Shown here one piece after another: positions 33,744 through 42,852 of a stretch of DNA of 64,000 bases (the first letter of the stretch is position 1; each line of letters starts with the position of its first letter). Made by a program: the position numbers and the translations under genes. The notes under the pieces were generated by a model. The model was not told the origin of the DNA and searched no databases. It saw nothing but the letters and a program-made list of their open reading frames with translations. This DNA comes from Streptomyces indicus (lineage in GTDB: Bacteria > Actinomycetota > Actinomycetes > Streptomycetales > Streptomycetaceae): assembly GCF_900100315.1 (NCBI RefSeq), contig NZ_FNFF01000005.1, forward strand, positions 124,001 to 188,000, in the 5' to 3' direction.

Positions 33744-35278
33744 GCGGCGGCCGTCCCTTCGTCTGCGGGCCCCGTGGCGAGGCGCATGATGTCCTCCTCC
33801 GGGGCGCCGGCGGGCAGTTCACCGGCGAGCCGGCCGTCGCTCATCACGAGGATGCGGTCGCTCATGCCGATGAGTTCGGGCAGTTCGGAGGAGATGATCA
33901 GGACGGCGAGGCCTTCCTTGGCCAGGTCGCGTACGAGGGTGTGGATGGCGGCCTTGGCGCCGACGTCGACGCCGCGGGTGGGCTCGTCGAAGAGCAGCAC
34001 CTTGGGGGCGGCGGCGAGCCATTTGGCGATGACGACCTTCTGCTGGTTGCCCCCGGACAGGAACTGCACCTGCTGGTCGGAGCCGCCGCGGGCCTGGAGC
34101 CGTACGCGGTCGAGGAGGCCGGCGAGACCGCGCGCGGCGCTCGCGTGCTGCTGTCCGGGGACGGCGCGGGTGACGAGCAGGGCGTTGTCGCGTACGGACT
34201 GGCGCAGTGCGAGCCCTTCGCCCTTGCGGTCCTCTGTGACGAGCGCGATGCCGGCGCGGATGGCCTCGCGGGGGCTGCGGGGCCGGAGCGTGCGGCCGCC
34301 GACAGTCATGTCGCCCTCGGTGAAGGGTGCGGCGCCGAACAGGGCCCGTGCGAGCGAGGTGCGTCCCGAGCCCTGGAGGCCGGCGATCCCGGTGACCTCG
34401 CCGGAGCGCAGGTCCAGGTCGATGCCGTGCAGCCGGCGGTTGCCGCCGCCGCGCAGCGTCAGGGCGGTGCCGCCCGTCTCGCCGGGCCTGGCACGCGGCG
34501 GGTAGTAGGCGCCGAGTTCGCGTCCGACCATGGCGCGGACGATCGTGTCGGTGTCGGTGTCGGCGGTCGGCACGGTGGTGACGTGCCGGCCGTCCTTCAA
34601 CACCGTGATGCGGTGCGAGAGTTCGAAGACCTCGCGCAGGCGGTGCGAGATGTAGAGGATGCCGAGACCGCGGTCCGCGAGCCGCCGCACGAGCGCGTGC
34701 AGGAGCCGGGCCTCGTGCTCGGCGAGCGGCGCCGTCGGCTCGTCCATCACAAGGACGCGGACGTCGGAGGCGAGCGCCTTCACGATCTCCACGGTCTGCC
34801 GGCGGGCCACGGACAGGTCGCGGACATGGGCGCGCGGCGAGACACCGCTCTCCCCGAGCTCGGCGAGGAGTTCGCCGGTGCGGCGTTCCATGGCCCGGCG
34901 GTCGACCATGCCGTAGCGGGTGGGCTCGCGGCCGAGGAAGACGTTCTCGGCCACGGTGCGGTGCTCCAGGAGCGCGAACTCCTGGTGGATGATGCCCACT
35001 CCGGCCGCCTGCGCCTGCTGCGGGTGGGTGAACGCATGGGTCGTGCCGTCGAGTTCGATGGTGCCGCTGTCCGGCACGTGCTCGCCGGCCAGCACTTTCA
35101 TCAGGGTCGACTTGCCCGCGCCGTTCTCGCCCACGAGGGCGTGCACCTCGCCGGCGGCGAGGTCGAGGCTCACGTCGTGGAGCACCCGTACGCCGAGAAA
35201 GCTCTTGGACACGTTCCGCATCGTGAGCAGTGGTGCCGCTCCCCCGCCCGGCGGCGGGGCCTCGCGCGTGGCCGGCAT
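33740..35278 (-). CDS. Sugar ABC transporter ATP-binding protein (RbsA-like, two ATPase domains)
   Basis: 512 residues from the ATG at 35278, which has GGGAG 8 bp upstream; the longer frame lacks homology. Two ABC ATPase domains in tandem. The first has Walker A GENGAGKSTLMK, a degenerate signature LSVARRQ and Walker B VLVMDEPTA. The second has GLQGSGRTSL, LSGGNQQK and VLLFDEPTRGVD. The altered second Walker A is normal for RbsA/MglA proteins. First gene of the sugar operon; a minus-strand TTGACA element lies about 160 bp upstream. Control by the divergent ROK protein is likely. Confidence 0.94.
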   Translation of the reverse strand: MPATREAPPPGGGAAPLLTMRNVSKSFLGVRVLHDVSLDLAAGEVHALVGENGAGKSTLMKVLAGEHVPDSGTIELDGTTHAFTHPQQAQAAGVGIIHQEFALLEHRTVAENVFLGREPTRYGMVDRRAMERRTGELLAELGESGVSPRAHVRDLSVARRQTVEIVKALASDVRVLVMDEPTAPLAEHEARLLHALVRRLADRGLGILYISHRLREVFELSHRITVLKDGRHVTTVPTADTDTDTIVRAMVGRELGAYYPPRARPGETGGTALTLRGGGNRRLHGIDLDLRSGEVTGIAGLQGSGRTSLARALFGAAPFTEGDMTVGGRTLRPRSPREAIRAGIALVTEDRKGEGLALRQSVRDNALLVTRAVPGQQHASAARGLAGLLDRVRLQARGGSDQQVQFLSGGNQQKVVIAKWLAAAPKVLLFDEPTRGVDVGAKAAIHTLVRDLAKEGLAVLIISSELPELIGMSDRILVMSDGRLAGELPAGAPEEDIMRLATGPADEGTAAA

Positions 35279-35411
35279 ATGCAGATCTCCCTCGGCAGTC
35301 CTTCGGCAAACCCGTGACGGACGTTCGGCAGTCGTGCGGCGGTCGTTCGCGGTTCTCGGCGGTCGCTCGGCGTCATGCGACAGATAGCGGTTTCTGCAAC
35401 CCACCGCCGAG

Positions 35412-35441
35412 CAATGTCCTGGCCGCGCTTCTACCTGTCAA
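35412..35441 (-). promoter_or_regulatory. Candidate promoter of the sugar ABC operon
   Basis: Minus-strand TTGACA (35441-35436) is followed after 18 bp by ACATTG (35417-35412), or after 17 bp by GACATT. The -10 match is weak. It would leave a leader of about 130 bases. It lies in the region shared with the divergent ROK gene, the expected place for the operator. Confidence 0.4.
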
Positions 35442-35545
35442 GGGTCCAAGTAACGTTCTGCACAAGGTTTTTGACGGGGACTTATGTCGATGGTCGAACA
35501 CCAGCAGCCTTGTAAGCAGCGGAAGAGGGCCTCTATGGTGACGCC

Positions 35546-36730
35546 ATGCCGACGGCCCCCGAATCCTCCGCCTCCGCGGGCGCTGTGCTCGCGCTGATCC
35601 GCTCGGGCTCCGTGGAGACGAGGGCCGACATCGCGCGCCTGACGGGCCTGGCCCGCTCCACGGTGTCGCAGCGCGTGGACGCCCTGATCGCCCACGGGTT
35701 CGTCCTGGAGGACAACGCCGACGGCGGCTCCACGGGCGGCAGACCGCCCCGCCGGCTCCAGCTGCGCCGGGGCGAACACGCCGTCGCGGGGGTCGACTTG
35801 GGCGCCTCACACTGCCGGGTCGCACTGCTCGACCTCACCGGCGCCACACTCGCCCAGCGCGAGGACCCGCTGTCGATCGCGGACGGGCCGCAGGCGGTGC
35901 TCGGGCATGTGGAGAAGACGCTGCACGCGCTGCTCAAGGAGGCCGCGCACGCCCCGGAGACGCTGCAGGCGATCGGCGTCGGGGTGCCGGGCCCGGTGGA
36001 GTTCACCACGGGCCGCCCGGTCGACCCGCCGATCATGCCCGGCTGGCACCACTACCCCATCCCGGAGTTCTTCGCCGACCGCTTCGGCGTGCGCGCCCTC
36101 GTCGACAACGACGTGAACGTGATGGCACTCGCCGAGCAGCGCCTCGCCTTCCCGGAGACCCGCTATCTGCTGTACATCAAGGTCGGCACGGGCATCGGCT
36201 GCGGCATCATCGCCGACAGCCGGTTGCACCGCGGGGCCCAGGGCAGCGCCGGCGACATCGGCCACATCCGCGTGGCCGACGACACCGAGCCCTGCCGGTG
36301 CGGGAACTCCGGCTGCCTGGAGGCCGTGGCCGGCGGCGGGGCGCTCGCGCGGCGCCTCACCGAACTGGGCGTGGACGCCGCGAGCGGCAGCGATGTCGTC
36401 CGGCTGGTCAAGTCCGGCAACCGGGACGCGGTACGGATGGTCCGCGAGGCCGGACGCGCGGTCGGCGAGGTCCTGGCCGGACTGGTGAACTTCTTCAACC
36501 CGGACACCGTGGTGGTCGGCGGTGCGCTCGCCGCCGTGCACGACCAGCTGCTCGCCGGGGTGCGCGAGGCGGTGTACCGGCGTTCGCACCCGCTGGCCAC
36601 GCACGTGCTGCGGATCGAGCCGAGCCGTACGGGCGAGAACGCCGCGGCGGTCGGCGCGGGCATCCTCGCCATCGAACACGCCCTGTCGCCCGATCAGGTG
36701 GACCGCGCCCTGGCAGCGGTCGCCGGCTGA
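35546..36730 (+). CDS. ROK family transcriptional regulator
   Basis: 394 residues. The N-terminal 75 residues form a winged HTH (SVETRADIARLTGLARSTVSQRVDALIAHGFV). The ROK domain follows with VAGVDLGASHCRVALLDLTG, GVGVPGPVEF, DNDVNVMALAE and the zinc-binding motif CRCGNSGCLEAV. Sugar kinase-type residues are retained in part, but ROK proteins with an N-terminal HTH are repressors or activators that sense the sugar. It is divergent from the sugar ABC operon and is its likely regulator. Some ROK proteins also have global carbon-control roles in Streptomyces. Confidence 0.94.
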   Translation: MPTAPESSASAGAVLALIRSGSVETRADIARLTGLARSTVSQRVDALIAHGFVLEDNADGGSTGGRPPRRLQLRRGEHAVAGVDLGASHCRVALLDLTGATLAQREDPLSIADGPQAVLGHVEKTLHALLKEAAHAPETLQAIGVGVPGPVEFTTGRPVDPPIMPGWHHYPIPEFFADRFGVRALVDNDVNVMALAEQRLAFPETRYLLYIKVGTGIGCGIIADSRLHRGAQGSAGDIGHIRVADDTEPCRCGNSGCLEAVAGGGALARRLTELGVDAASGSDVVRLVKSGNRDAVRMVREAGRAVGEVLAGLVNFFNPDTVVVGGALAAVHDQLLAGVREAVYRRSHPLATHVLRIEPSRTGENAAAVGAGILAIEHALSPDQVDRALAAVAG

Positions 36731-36891
36731 CCGCATAGCGAGACGCCACACCGAGGTGGCGGCTCGTCATCCTGCCTGCTCAACGGCGCGCATTGGTCCA
36801 TTCCACTGACGCGGCGCAGGCCGCGCGACCACCGGGACGGAAACCGCCGAACCACGCGCTGACGTGGGAAATCCCGTGCGCTGTCGCATGA

Positions 36892-36920
36892 TTGACGGAT
36901 CGTCGGGCAAGCGGTACCAC
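36892..36920 (+). promoter_or_regulatory. Probable promoter of the secreted amidase gene
   Basis: TTGACG (36892-36897) and TACCAC (36915-36920) are separated by 17 bp, about 65 bp upstream of the amidase ATG. It is the best -35/-10 pair in this gap. I searched the leader for a c-di-AMP riboswitch and found no match. Confidence 0.4.
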
Positions 36921-36982
36921 TGTCCTCGCCCGGCCCCGTACGCCCCACGCGCCCTTGGCGCCCCACCGTCCCGGAGGCTGCT

Positions 36983-38962
36983 TTGCGACGACGACCCCAC
37001 CCCGCCCAGGCCGCTGCCGTCCGCAGACGAGTGCCGAGGAAGGCGGGTGCGGTCGCCACGGCCGCGCTGCTGCTTCCGCTCGTGGCGGCCGCGCCGTCCG
37101 GGCAGCAGGCGCCGCAGAGCCGGCTCCAGTCGGCGTTCGGCGCGGCGGCGGCCGAGTACCAGGTCCCGCAGAGCGTCCTGCTCGGCGTGGCGTATCTGCA
37201 GTCGCGCTGGGACGGGCACGGCGGTGCGCCGAGTGTGGCCGGTGGCTACGGTCCGATGCACCTCACGGACGCCGCCACCGCCCTCAAGGCCGAGGCTCCG
37301 CATCACGGCCACGGCGACGAGGACGCGCGTGGGGACTCCTCCCGCCCCGCGCGCGTCCCGGAGGCGAAGCTGCCCGACGCCTCCGAACTGCCCGACCGGC
37401 TCAAGACGTTGACCCGCGCGGCCGAGCTGACCGGCATCTCCCCCGAGCAGCTGCGCACCGACCCTGCGGCGAACCTGCGCGGCGGTGCGGCCCTGCTCGC
37501 CGAGGCGCAGAAGAAGGCCGGCAAGCCGCTGAGCGACGACCCCTCGGACTGGTACGGGGCCATCGCCGCCTACTCCGGCGCCGACGACAAGGCCACGGCC
37601 GCCTCGTACGCGAACGAGGTCATGGCCGTGATCCGCGACGGCGCCGCGCGCACGACGGACTCCGGCGACCGCGTCACGCTCGCGGCGACCGAGGCCGCCA
37701 CGCCCGATGCCGCGCAGCTCGAAGGGCTCGGTCTGCGACGCGCGGCGGAGGGCGCGACCGACTGCCCGCCCACGGTGTCCTGCGAGTGGATCCCGGCTCC
37801 GTACGAGGAGTTCGGCGAGGGCGACTACGGCAACCACGACAAGGCGAACCGGCCGGTGGACCAGTCGATCGACTACATCGTGGTGCACGACACCGAGGGC
37901 CGCTGGGACACGGTGCTCAAGCTGGTCCAGGACCCCACGTACGTGTCCTGGCAGTACTCGCTGCGCGCCACCGACGGGCACATCGCCCAGCATCTGAAGC
38001 TCAAGGACGTGGGCTGGCACGCGGGCAACTGGTACATCAACAGCAAGTCCATCGGCCTGGAGCACGAGGGCTTCCTGACCCAGCCCGACACCTGGTACAC
38101 GGAGGCGATGTACCGGTCGTCGGCCCGCCTGGTGAAGTACCTGGCCAAGCGGTACGACATCCCGCTGAACCGTCAGCACATCCTCGGCCACGACACCGTG
38201 CCGGGCCCGACCACGGCCAACATCCGCCAGATGCACACCGACCCCGGCCCGTACTGGGACTGGCAGCACTACTTCACGCTGCTCGGCAAGCCCTTCCACC
38301 GCAGCGCCCCGCCCAGCGGCGGCCTGGTGACGATCCTGCCGGAGTACGAGGAGCACACCCCGGAGTTCACCGGCTGCACCAAGGCCGGCGAGAAGTGCCC
38401 GGCGCACGGGTCGAGCGCGGTGCGGCTGTACACCGAGCCGCGCAAGGACGCGCCCCTCATCAAGGACATCGGTCTGCGGCCGGACGGCAGCCCGTCCACG
38501 ATCGGCGTGAACGACCTCGGCTCGCGGGTCTCCACCGGTCAGCAGTACGCGGTCGCCGAGCGCCGGGGCGACTGGACGGCGATCTGGTATCTGGGCCAGA
38601 AGGCCTGGTTCGAGAACCCGAAGAAGCAGCCGACTGCCGTGGACGCGGCGGGCACCGTGATCACGCCGAAGGCCGGGCGTGCGGAAGTGCCGGTGTACGG
38701 CCGGGCCTACCCGGAGGCGGCCGCGTACGAGGGCACGGGGATCCCCCCGCAGCCGGTCTCGCCGCTCCCGTACAAGCTGCTCGCCGGCCAGGAGTACGCG
38801 GTGGGCGGCAAAACGCCCGGCGAGTACTACTTCGCGCCGGTCTTCGACACCTCCGGGCACAAGGTGGTGCGCGGCAAGGACGAGTACTACGAGATCCAGT
38901 TCGGGCACCGGGTGGCGTTCGTGCGGGCGGCCGACGTGGAGGTGAAGTCCTCGCGCGGTTGA
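36983..38962 (+). CDS. Secreted N-acetylmuramoyl-L-alanine amidase with inactive transglycosylase-like domain
   Basis: 659 residues. Export signal at about residues 1-40 (basic start, AVATAALLLPLVAAAPS). Residues 45-225 look like an SLT/lysozyme fold (VPQSVLLGVAYLQSRWDG, GGYGPMHL, NLRGGAALLAEA, DWYGAIAAYSGA), but Gln73 occupies the place of the catalytic Glu. Residues about 290-450 are an Amidase_2/PGRP domain with zinc ligands in YIVVHDTEG (His302) and HILGHDTVPGP. Two SH3b-like segments follow (SSAVRLYTEP to QKAWFENP, and a C-terminal one). It should cleave the MurNAc-L-Ala bond of peptidoglycan outside the cell, the other domains acting in wall binding. Confidence 0.9.
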   Translation: MRRRPHPAQAAAVRRRVPRKAGAVATAALLLPLVAAAPSGQQAPQSRLQSAFGAAAAEYQVPQSVLLGVAYLQSRWDGHGGAPSVAGGYGPMHLTDAATALKAEAPHHGHGDEDARGDSSRPARVPEAKLPDASELPDRLKTLTRAAELTGISPEQLRTDPAANLRGGAALLAEAQKKAGKPLSDDPSDWYGAIAAYSGADDKATAASYANEVMAVIRDGAARTTDSGDRVTLAATEAATPDAAQLEGLGLRRAAEGATDCPPTVSCEWIPAPYEEFGEGDYGNHDKANRPVDQSIDYIVVHDTEGRWDTVLKLVQDPTYVSWQYSLRATDGHIAQHLKLKDVGWHAGNWYINSKSIGLEHEGFLTQPDTWYTEAMYRSSARLVKYLAKRYDIPLNRQHILGHDTVPGPTTANIRQMHTDPGPYWDWQHYFTLLGKPFHRSAPPSGGLVTILPEYEEHTPEFTGCTKAGEKCPAHGSSAVRLYTEPRKDAPLIKDIGLRPDGSPSTIGVNDLGSRVSTGQQYAVAERRGDWTAIWYLGQKAWFENPKKQPTAVDAAGTVITPKAGRAEVPVYGRAYPEAAAYEGTGIPPQPVSPLPYKLLAGQEYAVGGKTPGEYYFAPVFDTSGHKVVRGKDEYYEIQFGHRVAFVRAADVEVKSSRG

Positions 38963-38997
38963 CGGCAGCCTGACCGGCAAGCGGATGGGCAGCATGC

Positions 38998-39029
38998 GAA
39001 GGGGCCGCGGCGTGTGCCGCGGCCCCTTC
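38998..39029. terminator. Perfect 14-bp hairpin terminator
   Basis: GAAGGGGCCGCGGC (38998-39011) pairs with its exact complement (39016-39029) around a GTGT loop. It lies 36 bp after the amidase stop and 33 bp from the convergent hypothetical gene, so it serves both strands. Confidence 0.88.
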
Positions 39030-39061
39030 GGTGTCTCGGGTGTGCTCCGAGCCCTCCGGAC

Positions 39062-39562
39062 TCAGCCCTGCTGGAACATCTCCGCCGGCAGCGGCTTCAG
39101 GAGCGCGTACAGGTCGTCCGTGATGGGACGGTCCCAGGCCGCGATCGTCACGAGCACATTGTCGCTGCGGTCGAACTGCACGCAGGAGATCCGGCTCTCG
39201 GACAGCTTGAGGCGGCGCACGATCAGCAGGTTGTCCCCCTGCATCACCGGCACGTCCTCCGTCTCGAGGACCTCGACCTCCTCCTCGTTCTCCAGCGCGA
39301 GCAGCAGCTGCGCGACCTCGAACGGGACCTGCTTCTCGCCCAGCTCGCGGGCCGGGGAGCCCTCGGGCAGGTTCCCGATCACCATCGCGGGGCCGCGGCC
39401 GCCGAACAGGTCATAGCGCAGGAAGACGCCCTGGCAGCTGCCGTCGGGGGCGGGCAGCAGGCCCGCGCCGAGGTTGCCCGGCCAGTCTCCCGGGTCCATG
39501 GCGAGGACGTCGAAGTCCGGCCCGGCGGGGGTGGGAGCGCTGCGGCGGCGGAGGAAGGACAT
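39062..39562 (-). CDS. Conserved hypothetical protein
   Basis: 166 residues from MSFLRRRSAP. Soluble alpha/beta protein with no signal or membrane helix: FDVLAMDPGDWPGNLGAGLLP, LRYDLFGGRGPAMVIGNLPEG, FEVAQLLLALENEEEVEVLE and ISCVQFDRSDNVLVTIAAWD. I recognise the type from streptomycete genomes as an unnamed protein and know no function. The longer frame continues upstream but is Arg/Pro-rich and antisense to noise. It converges on the amidase gene and lies 154 bp downstream of the LAL regulator gene on the same strand. Confidence 0.75.
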   Translation of the reverse strand: MSFLRRRSAPTPAGPDFDVLAMDPGDWPGNLGAGLLPAPDGSCQGVFLRYDLFGGRGPAMVIGNLPEGSPARELGEKQVPFEVAQLLLALENEEEVEVLETEDVPVMQGDNLLIVRRLKLSESRISCVQFDRSDNVLVTIAAWDRPITDDLYALLKPLPAEMFQQG

Positions 39563-39716
39563 GCGCCCATGGTACGTGGCTGCGCGGGTTTCCCGACGCC
39601 GGGGACCGGGCTCGTCGGAAGGCCCGGGGCGGGTGCGGCGGGAGCGGTCCCGGAACCCGTGCGCTCCGCTCACCGCGGGTCCGGCGGAGGTGATCTCCGG
39701 AGTGCGTACGCGCCCC

Positions 39717-42650
39717 TCATGTCCGGTCGGCCGGCGGCTCCCCCAAGGCCGTGCCCAGGCCGCCGAGGTCCGTGCCGACCTTGCGGTACACGGCCGACAG
39801 GAGGCGGACGACGGTGGGCTCGTCCAGGCGCAGGTCCTGTGCGATGGCCGCGGTGGTCTCCCCGCGCACGGCCAGCGCGGCGGCCGCGCGCTCGCGTGCG
39901 GTGAGGGTGTCGGTCCCGGTGACGTGCAGGCGGCGCGGGCGCTGCCCCATGGCGGCCAGCTCGTCCCGCGCCTGCTCGACCAGGCCGTCCGCGCCGCACT
40001 GCACGGCCGCGTCGAGTCCGCGGTAGAGGTGGTCGGCGGCGTCGGCGGGCTGCCCGGTACGGCGCAGCTCCGCGCCGAGCGCGACCAGGGAGCAGGCGAG
40101 CTCGTGGCCGGCCGGTGAGCGTTCGAGCTGGGACACCGACTCCTCGAGGAGTTTGGCCCGCTCTCCGGACGGGCCGACCTCGGCGGTGATGCGCAGGGCC
40201 TGGCCGACGGCGGACGCAGTGCCGTACTGCCGGGCGCGCTGCACCGCCTCCTGCGCGAGGCCGGCGGCGCGGGCGGGTGCCTCGTGGGCCTCGGCCCGGG
40301 CGAGGTGCAGGAGCCAGGGGCACCAGGCGGGGTTGCGCATGCCGCGCGGGTCCAGGCGCCGTCCCGCCGCGGCGAGTTCGGCTGCGGCGGCACGCAACTC
40401 ACCTCGGGCGAGCAGGAGTTCGCCGTACACGGTCTGCGCGTCGGGGAAGGTGACGGCGGCCGGGAACGGCGGTCCGAACCCGCACTCCTCGCCGATGTGG
40501 GAGGCCTCGGTGACCCGCCCCCGGGCGAGCAGGATCTCGATCAGGATGCTCACCGCATACCAGTGGACGGGGGTGCGCCGGCCGACGCGTTCCGCCAGCC
40601 GCAGCCCGGCCCGGGCGAAGTCCTCGGCCTCGGCGAGCCGGCCGCGGCGCAGCCGGACGTAGCCGAGCAGCGTGTAGCCGAACGAGAGGTGGGCGCCGCG
40701 CCAGCCCTGGCGCTCGAAGTCGGCGATGCCCGCGGCGAACAGCTCCTCGGCCCGCCCCGGCCGGTCGGCGTAGAGGAAGGCGAGGGCCACCAGGACCGGC
40801 ACCTCGAAGCCGCGGTCCTCCTCGGCCCAGCCGAGCCCGCCGACGAGGGCGCGCTCGGCGTGGTGCACGGCGACCTCGGCGGGTTCGGCGCGCAGCGTGG
40901 CGTCCCAGGCGCGCAGCCCGATGATGTAGCGCTCGGTCAGGTCCCGGCCGGTGAGCCGGTCGGCGAGCCGGGCCAGGCGCCGCGAGCGGGCCGGTGAGTC
41001 GGGTTCGTCGGACCGGAAGGCGTCCCACATGAACTGCTCGGCCTGCATCCGCAGCCGTACGCGGGCGTCCTGGGCGAGGCGTGTGCCCTGTTCCAGGGTG
41101 GCGGAGGCTTCGGCGAGGCGGTCGGAGTGGGCGAGCACCTGCGAGAGCCGGTAGACGATGCCGTGCCGCAGGGCGGGGTCGCCGATCGGCTCGGCCAGTG
41201 CGGCCCTGAGGTGGTTGACGGTGGTGGCCGGTTCGGTGAGCAGGGAGGCGCACCCCAACTCGTAGAGCACGGCGGCCCGTTCCTCGGCGGGCGGCGGTTC
41301 GCGCAGGGCGCGGGCGAGGTAGCGGCGGGCGGCGTCGGGGGCGCCCGCGCGCTGCACCTCCCTTGCGGCGGCGCGCAGTTGGTCGACCACCCAGGTATCG
41401 CCGTCGGGGTGGGTCTCCATGAGGTGGCGGGCCGCGGCGCCGGCGCCGAGTCCTTCGTTGATGACCGCCCAGGCGGCCTGCCCGTGCAGGGCCACGCGGA
41501 CGCCGCCGGGGATGGCGCGGTAGACGGCCGTGGCGATCAGGGGGTGCACGAATTCGAGGGTGTCTGCGCCGGTGAGGATACGGGCGCCGCGCAGCCGGTC
41601 CGCGCAGTCCCCGGCCTCTTCGCCGCCGAGTCCGGCGACGGCGGCGGCCAGGTGCGGTGAGATCTCGGTGCCGAGCACGGCGCAGGCCCAGGCGAAGCGC
41701 ACGGTGGAGGTGCCGAGCCGTTCGAGCCGGGCGACCAGGCCGCTGCCCTTGACCGCGGCGGCCAGGTCGCGGAGCAGGTGCGCGCAGGCCTCGTTCGGTT
41801 CGAGGCCGCGGTCGCGCACCTTGGCGGTCACCTCGACGGCCTCGAAGGGGTTGCCCGCGGTGACGGCCCAGGTCTCGCGGCAGAACGCGTCGTCGGCGTG
41901 CGCGCCCACGGAGGCGCGGACGAGCCGGGCGATGGCGTGCGCGCTGAGCGGTTCCAGGTCGATGGGCCGCTGTCCGGCCCGCCCCGGCAGGCCCCTGAAC
42001 TCCTCGGCGTAATCCGGGAGTTCATCCGGCCGGTAGGCGACGACGAGCAGCAGCGGCAGCTGTTCCGCGCGGGGCGCGAAGGCGGCGAGCCAGCTGAGGG
42101 ACTCGCGGTCGGCCCAGTGCGCGTCGTCGAGCACGAGCACCATTGGTGCCCGCTGCACGGCGAGGTGGGTGAGCACCCAGTCGAGTCCGTCGCGCAGGCC
42201 CTGGGGGTCGGGCGGTGCGCCTTCCGCCGGGGCGCACAGGCCGAGCGCGGGGCCGACGATGTCGTACCAACTGCCCAGTGTCGAGCGGATCTCCTCTTGG
42301 GAGGCCCCGGCGAGCAGCGGCTGCACGAGCTGGCGCGCGACGTGGAAGGCGACGTGCTGCTCCTGGTCGCCGCCGCGTGCGGCGAGCACGGTGCAACCCT
42401 TGGCGAGGGCGCGTCGGCGCACTTCCGCGATGAGGCTGGTCTTGCCGATCCCGGCCCGCCCGGAGAACGCGAGCAGCGCGCCGCGCGGCCGGTCGAGCGG
42501 GTCGACCCCTTCGGGTTCGAGTCCGGCCAGCTCGCTCAACGCCTCGTCCACGGCGGCGAGTTCGCCTTCGCGCTCGAACAGCGTGCGCCGCGTCCGGGCC
42601 ACGCCGGCCAGGGGGCCGCGCCGTCCCGGAGGTATGCCGTGCTCGCTCAT
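39717..42650 (-). CDS. LAL-type LuxR family regulator with AAA ATPase domain
   Basis: 977 residues. The N-terminal ATPase has Walker A in AFSGRAGIGKTSLI (GRAGIGKTS, residues 64-72) and Walker B in MVLVLDDAHWAD. A long helical TPR-like middle follows (ARRYLARALREPPPAEERAAVLYEL, EDFARAGLRLAERVG). The C-terminus is a LuxR-type HTH (LTARERAAAALAVRGETTAAIAQDLRLDEPTVVRLLSAVYRKVG). This is the LAL class of large activators, often linked to polyketide clusters or to sugar use, but no such cluster is adjacent here. The target is unknown. Confidence 0.93.
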   Translation of the reverse strand: MSEHGIPPGRRGPLAGVARTRRTLFEREGELAAVDEALSELAGLEPEGVDPLDRPRGALLAFSGRAGIGKTSLIAEVRRRALAKGCTVLAARGGDQEQHVAFHVARQLVQPLLAGASQEEIRSTLGSWYDIVGPALGLCAPAEGAPPDPQGLRDGLDWVLTHLAVQRAPMVLVLDDAHWADRESLSWLAAFAPRAEQLPLLLVVAYRPDELPDYAEEFRGLPGRAGQRPIDLEPLSAHAIARLVRASVGAHADDAFCRETWAVTAGNPFEAVEVTAKVRDRGLEPNEACAHLLRDLAAAVKGSGLVARLERLGTSTVRFAWACAVLGTEISPHLAAAVAGLGGEEAGDCADRLRGARILTGADTLEFVHPLIATAVYRAIPGGVRVALHGQAAWAVINEGLGAGAAARHLMETHPDGDTWVVDQLRAAAREVQRAGAPDAARRYLARALREPPPAEERAAVLYELGCASLLTEPATTVNHLRAALAEPIGDPALRHGIVYRLSQVLAHSDRLAEASATLEQGTRLAQDARVRLRMQAEQFMWDAFRSDEPDSPARSRRLARLADRLTGRDLTERYIIGLRAWDATLRAEPAEVAVHHAERALVGGLGWAEEDRGFEVPVLVALAFLYADRPGRAEELFAAGIADFERQGWRGAHLSFGYTLLGYVRLRRGRLAEAEDFARAGLRLAERVGRRTPVHWYAVSILIEILLARGRVTEASHIGEECGFGPPFPAAVTFPDAQTVYGELLLARGELRAAAAELAAAGRRLDPRGMRNPAWCPWLLHLARAEAHEAPARAAGLAQEAVQRARQYGTASAVGQALRITAEVGPSGERAKLLEESVSQLERSPAGHELACSLVALGAELRRTGQPADAADHLYRGLDAAVQCGADGLVEQARDELAAMGQRPRRLHVTGTDTLTARERAAAALAVRGETTAAIAQDLRLDEPTVVRLLSAVYRKVGTDLGGLGTALGEPPADRT

Positions 42651-42852
42651 GGTGCACCCCCCTGCCGCGGTGGTGCGCGGGCGCGGGGAGCCGGTGCACG
42701 CCGTGGCCTTCAGGGACCTCAGCGTACGCCGGTCGGGGGGGTGCGGGCCCCGGGAGTTCGATTCTCGGTTCCACCGGGACTCGGAGTGTGACGAACTCTG
42801 GGACTTGGAGCGCGACGGGCCCTAGGGATCGGAAATCGATGCCGCTCAAGGC

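Noticed and set aside
36731..36982. Possible c-di-AMP (ydaO) riboswitch before the cell-wall amidase
   Set aside because: Cell-wall hydrolase genes of Streptomyces often carry one, but I could not find its conserved segments; only a short CGCCAC/GTGGCG hairpin is present.
39717..42650. LAL regulator as part of a polyketide cluster
   Set aside because: LAL proteins often activate such clusters, but no PKS or tailoring genes are in the window.
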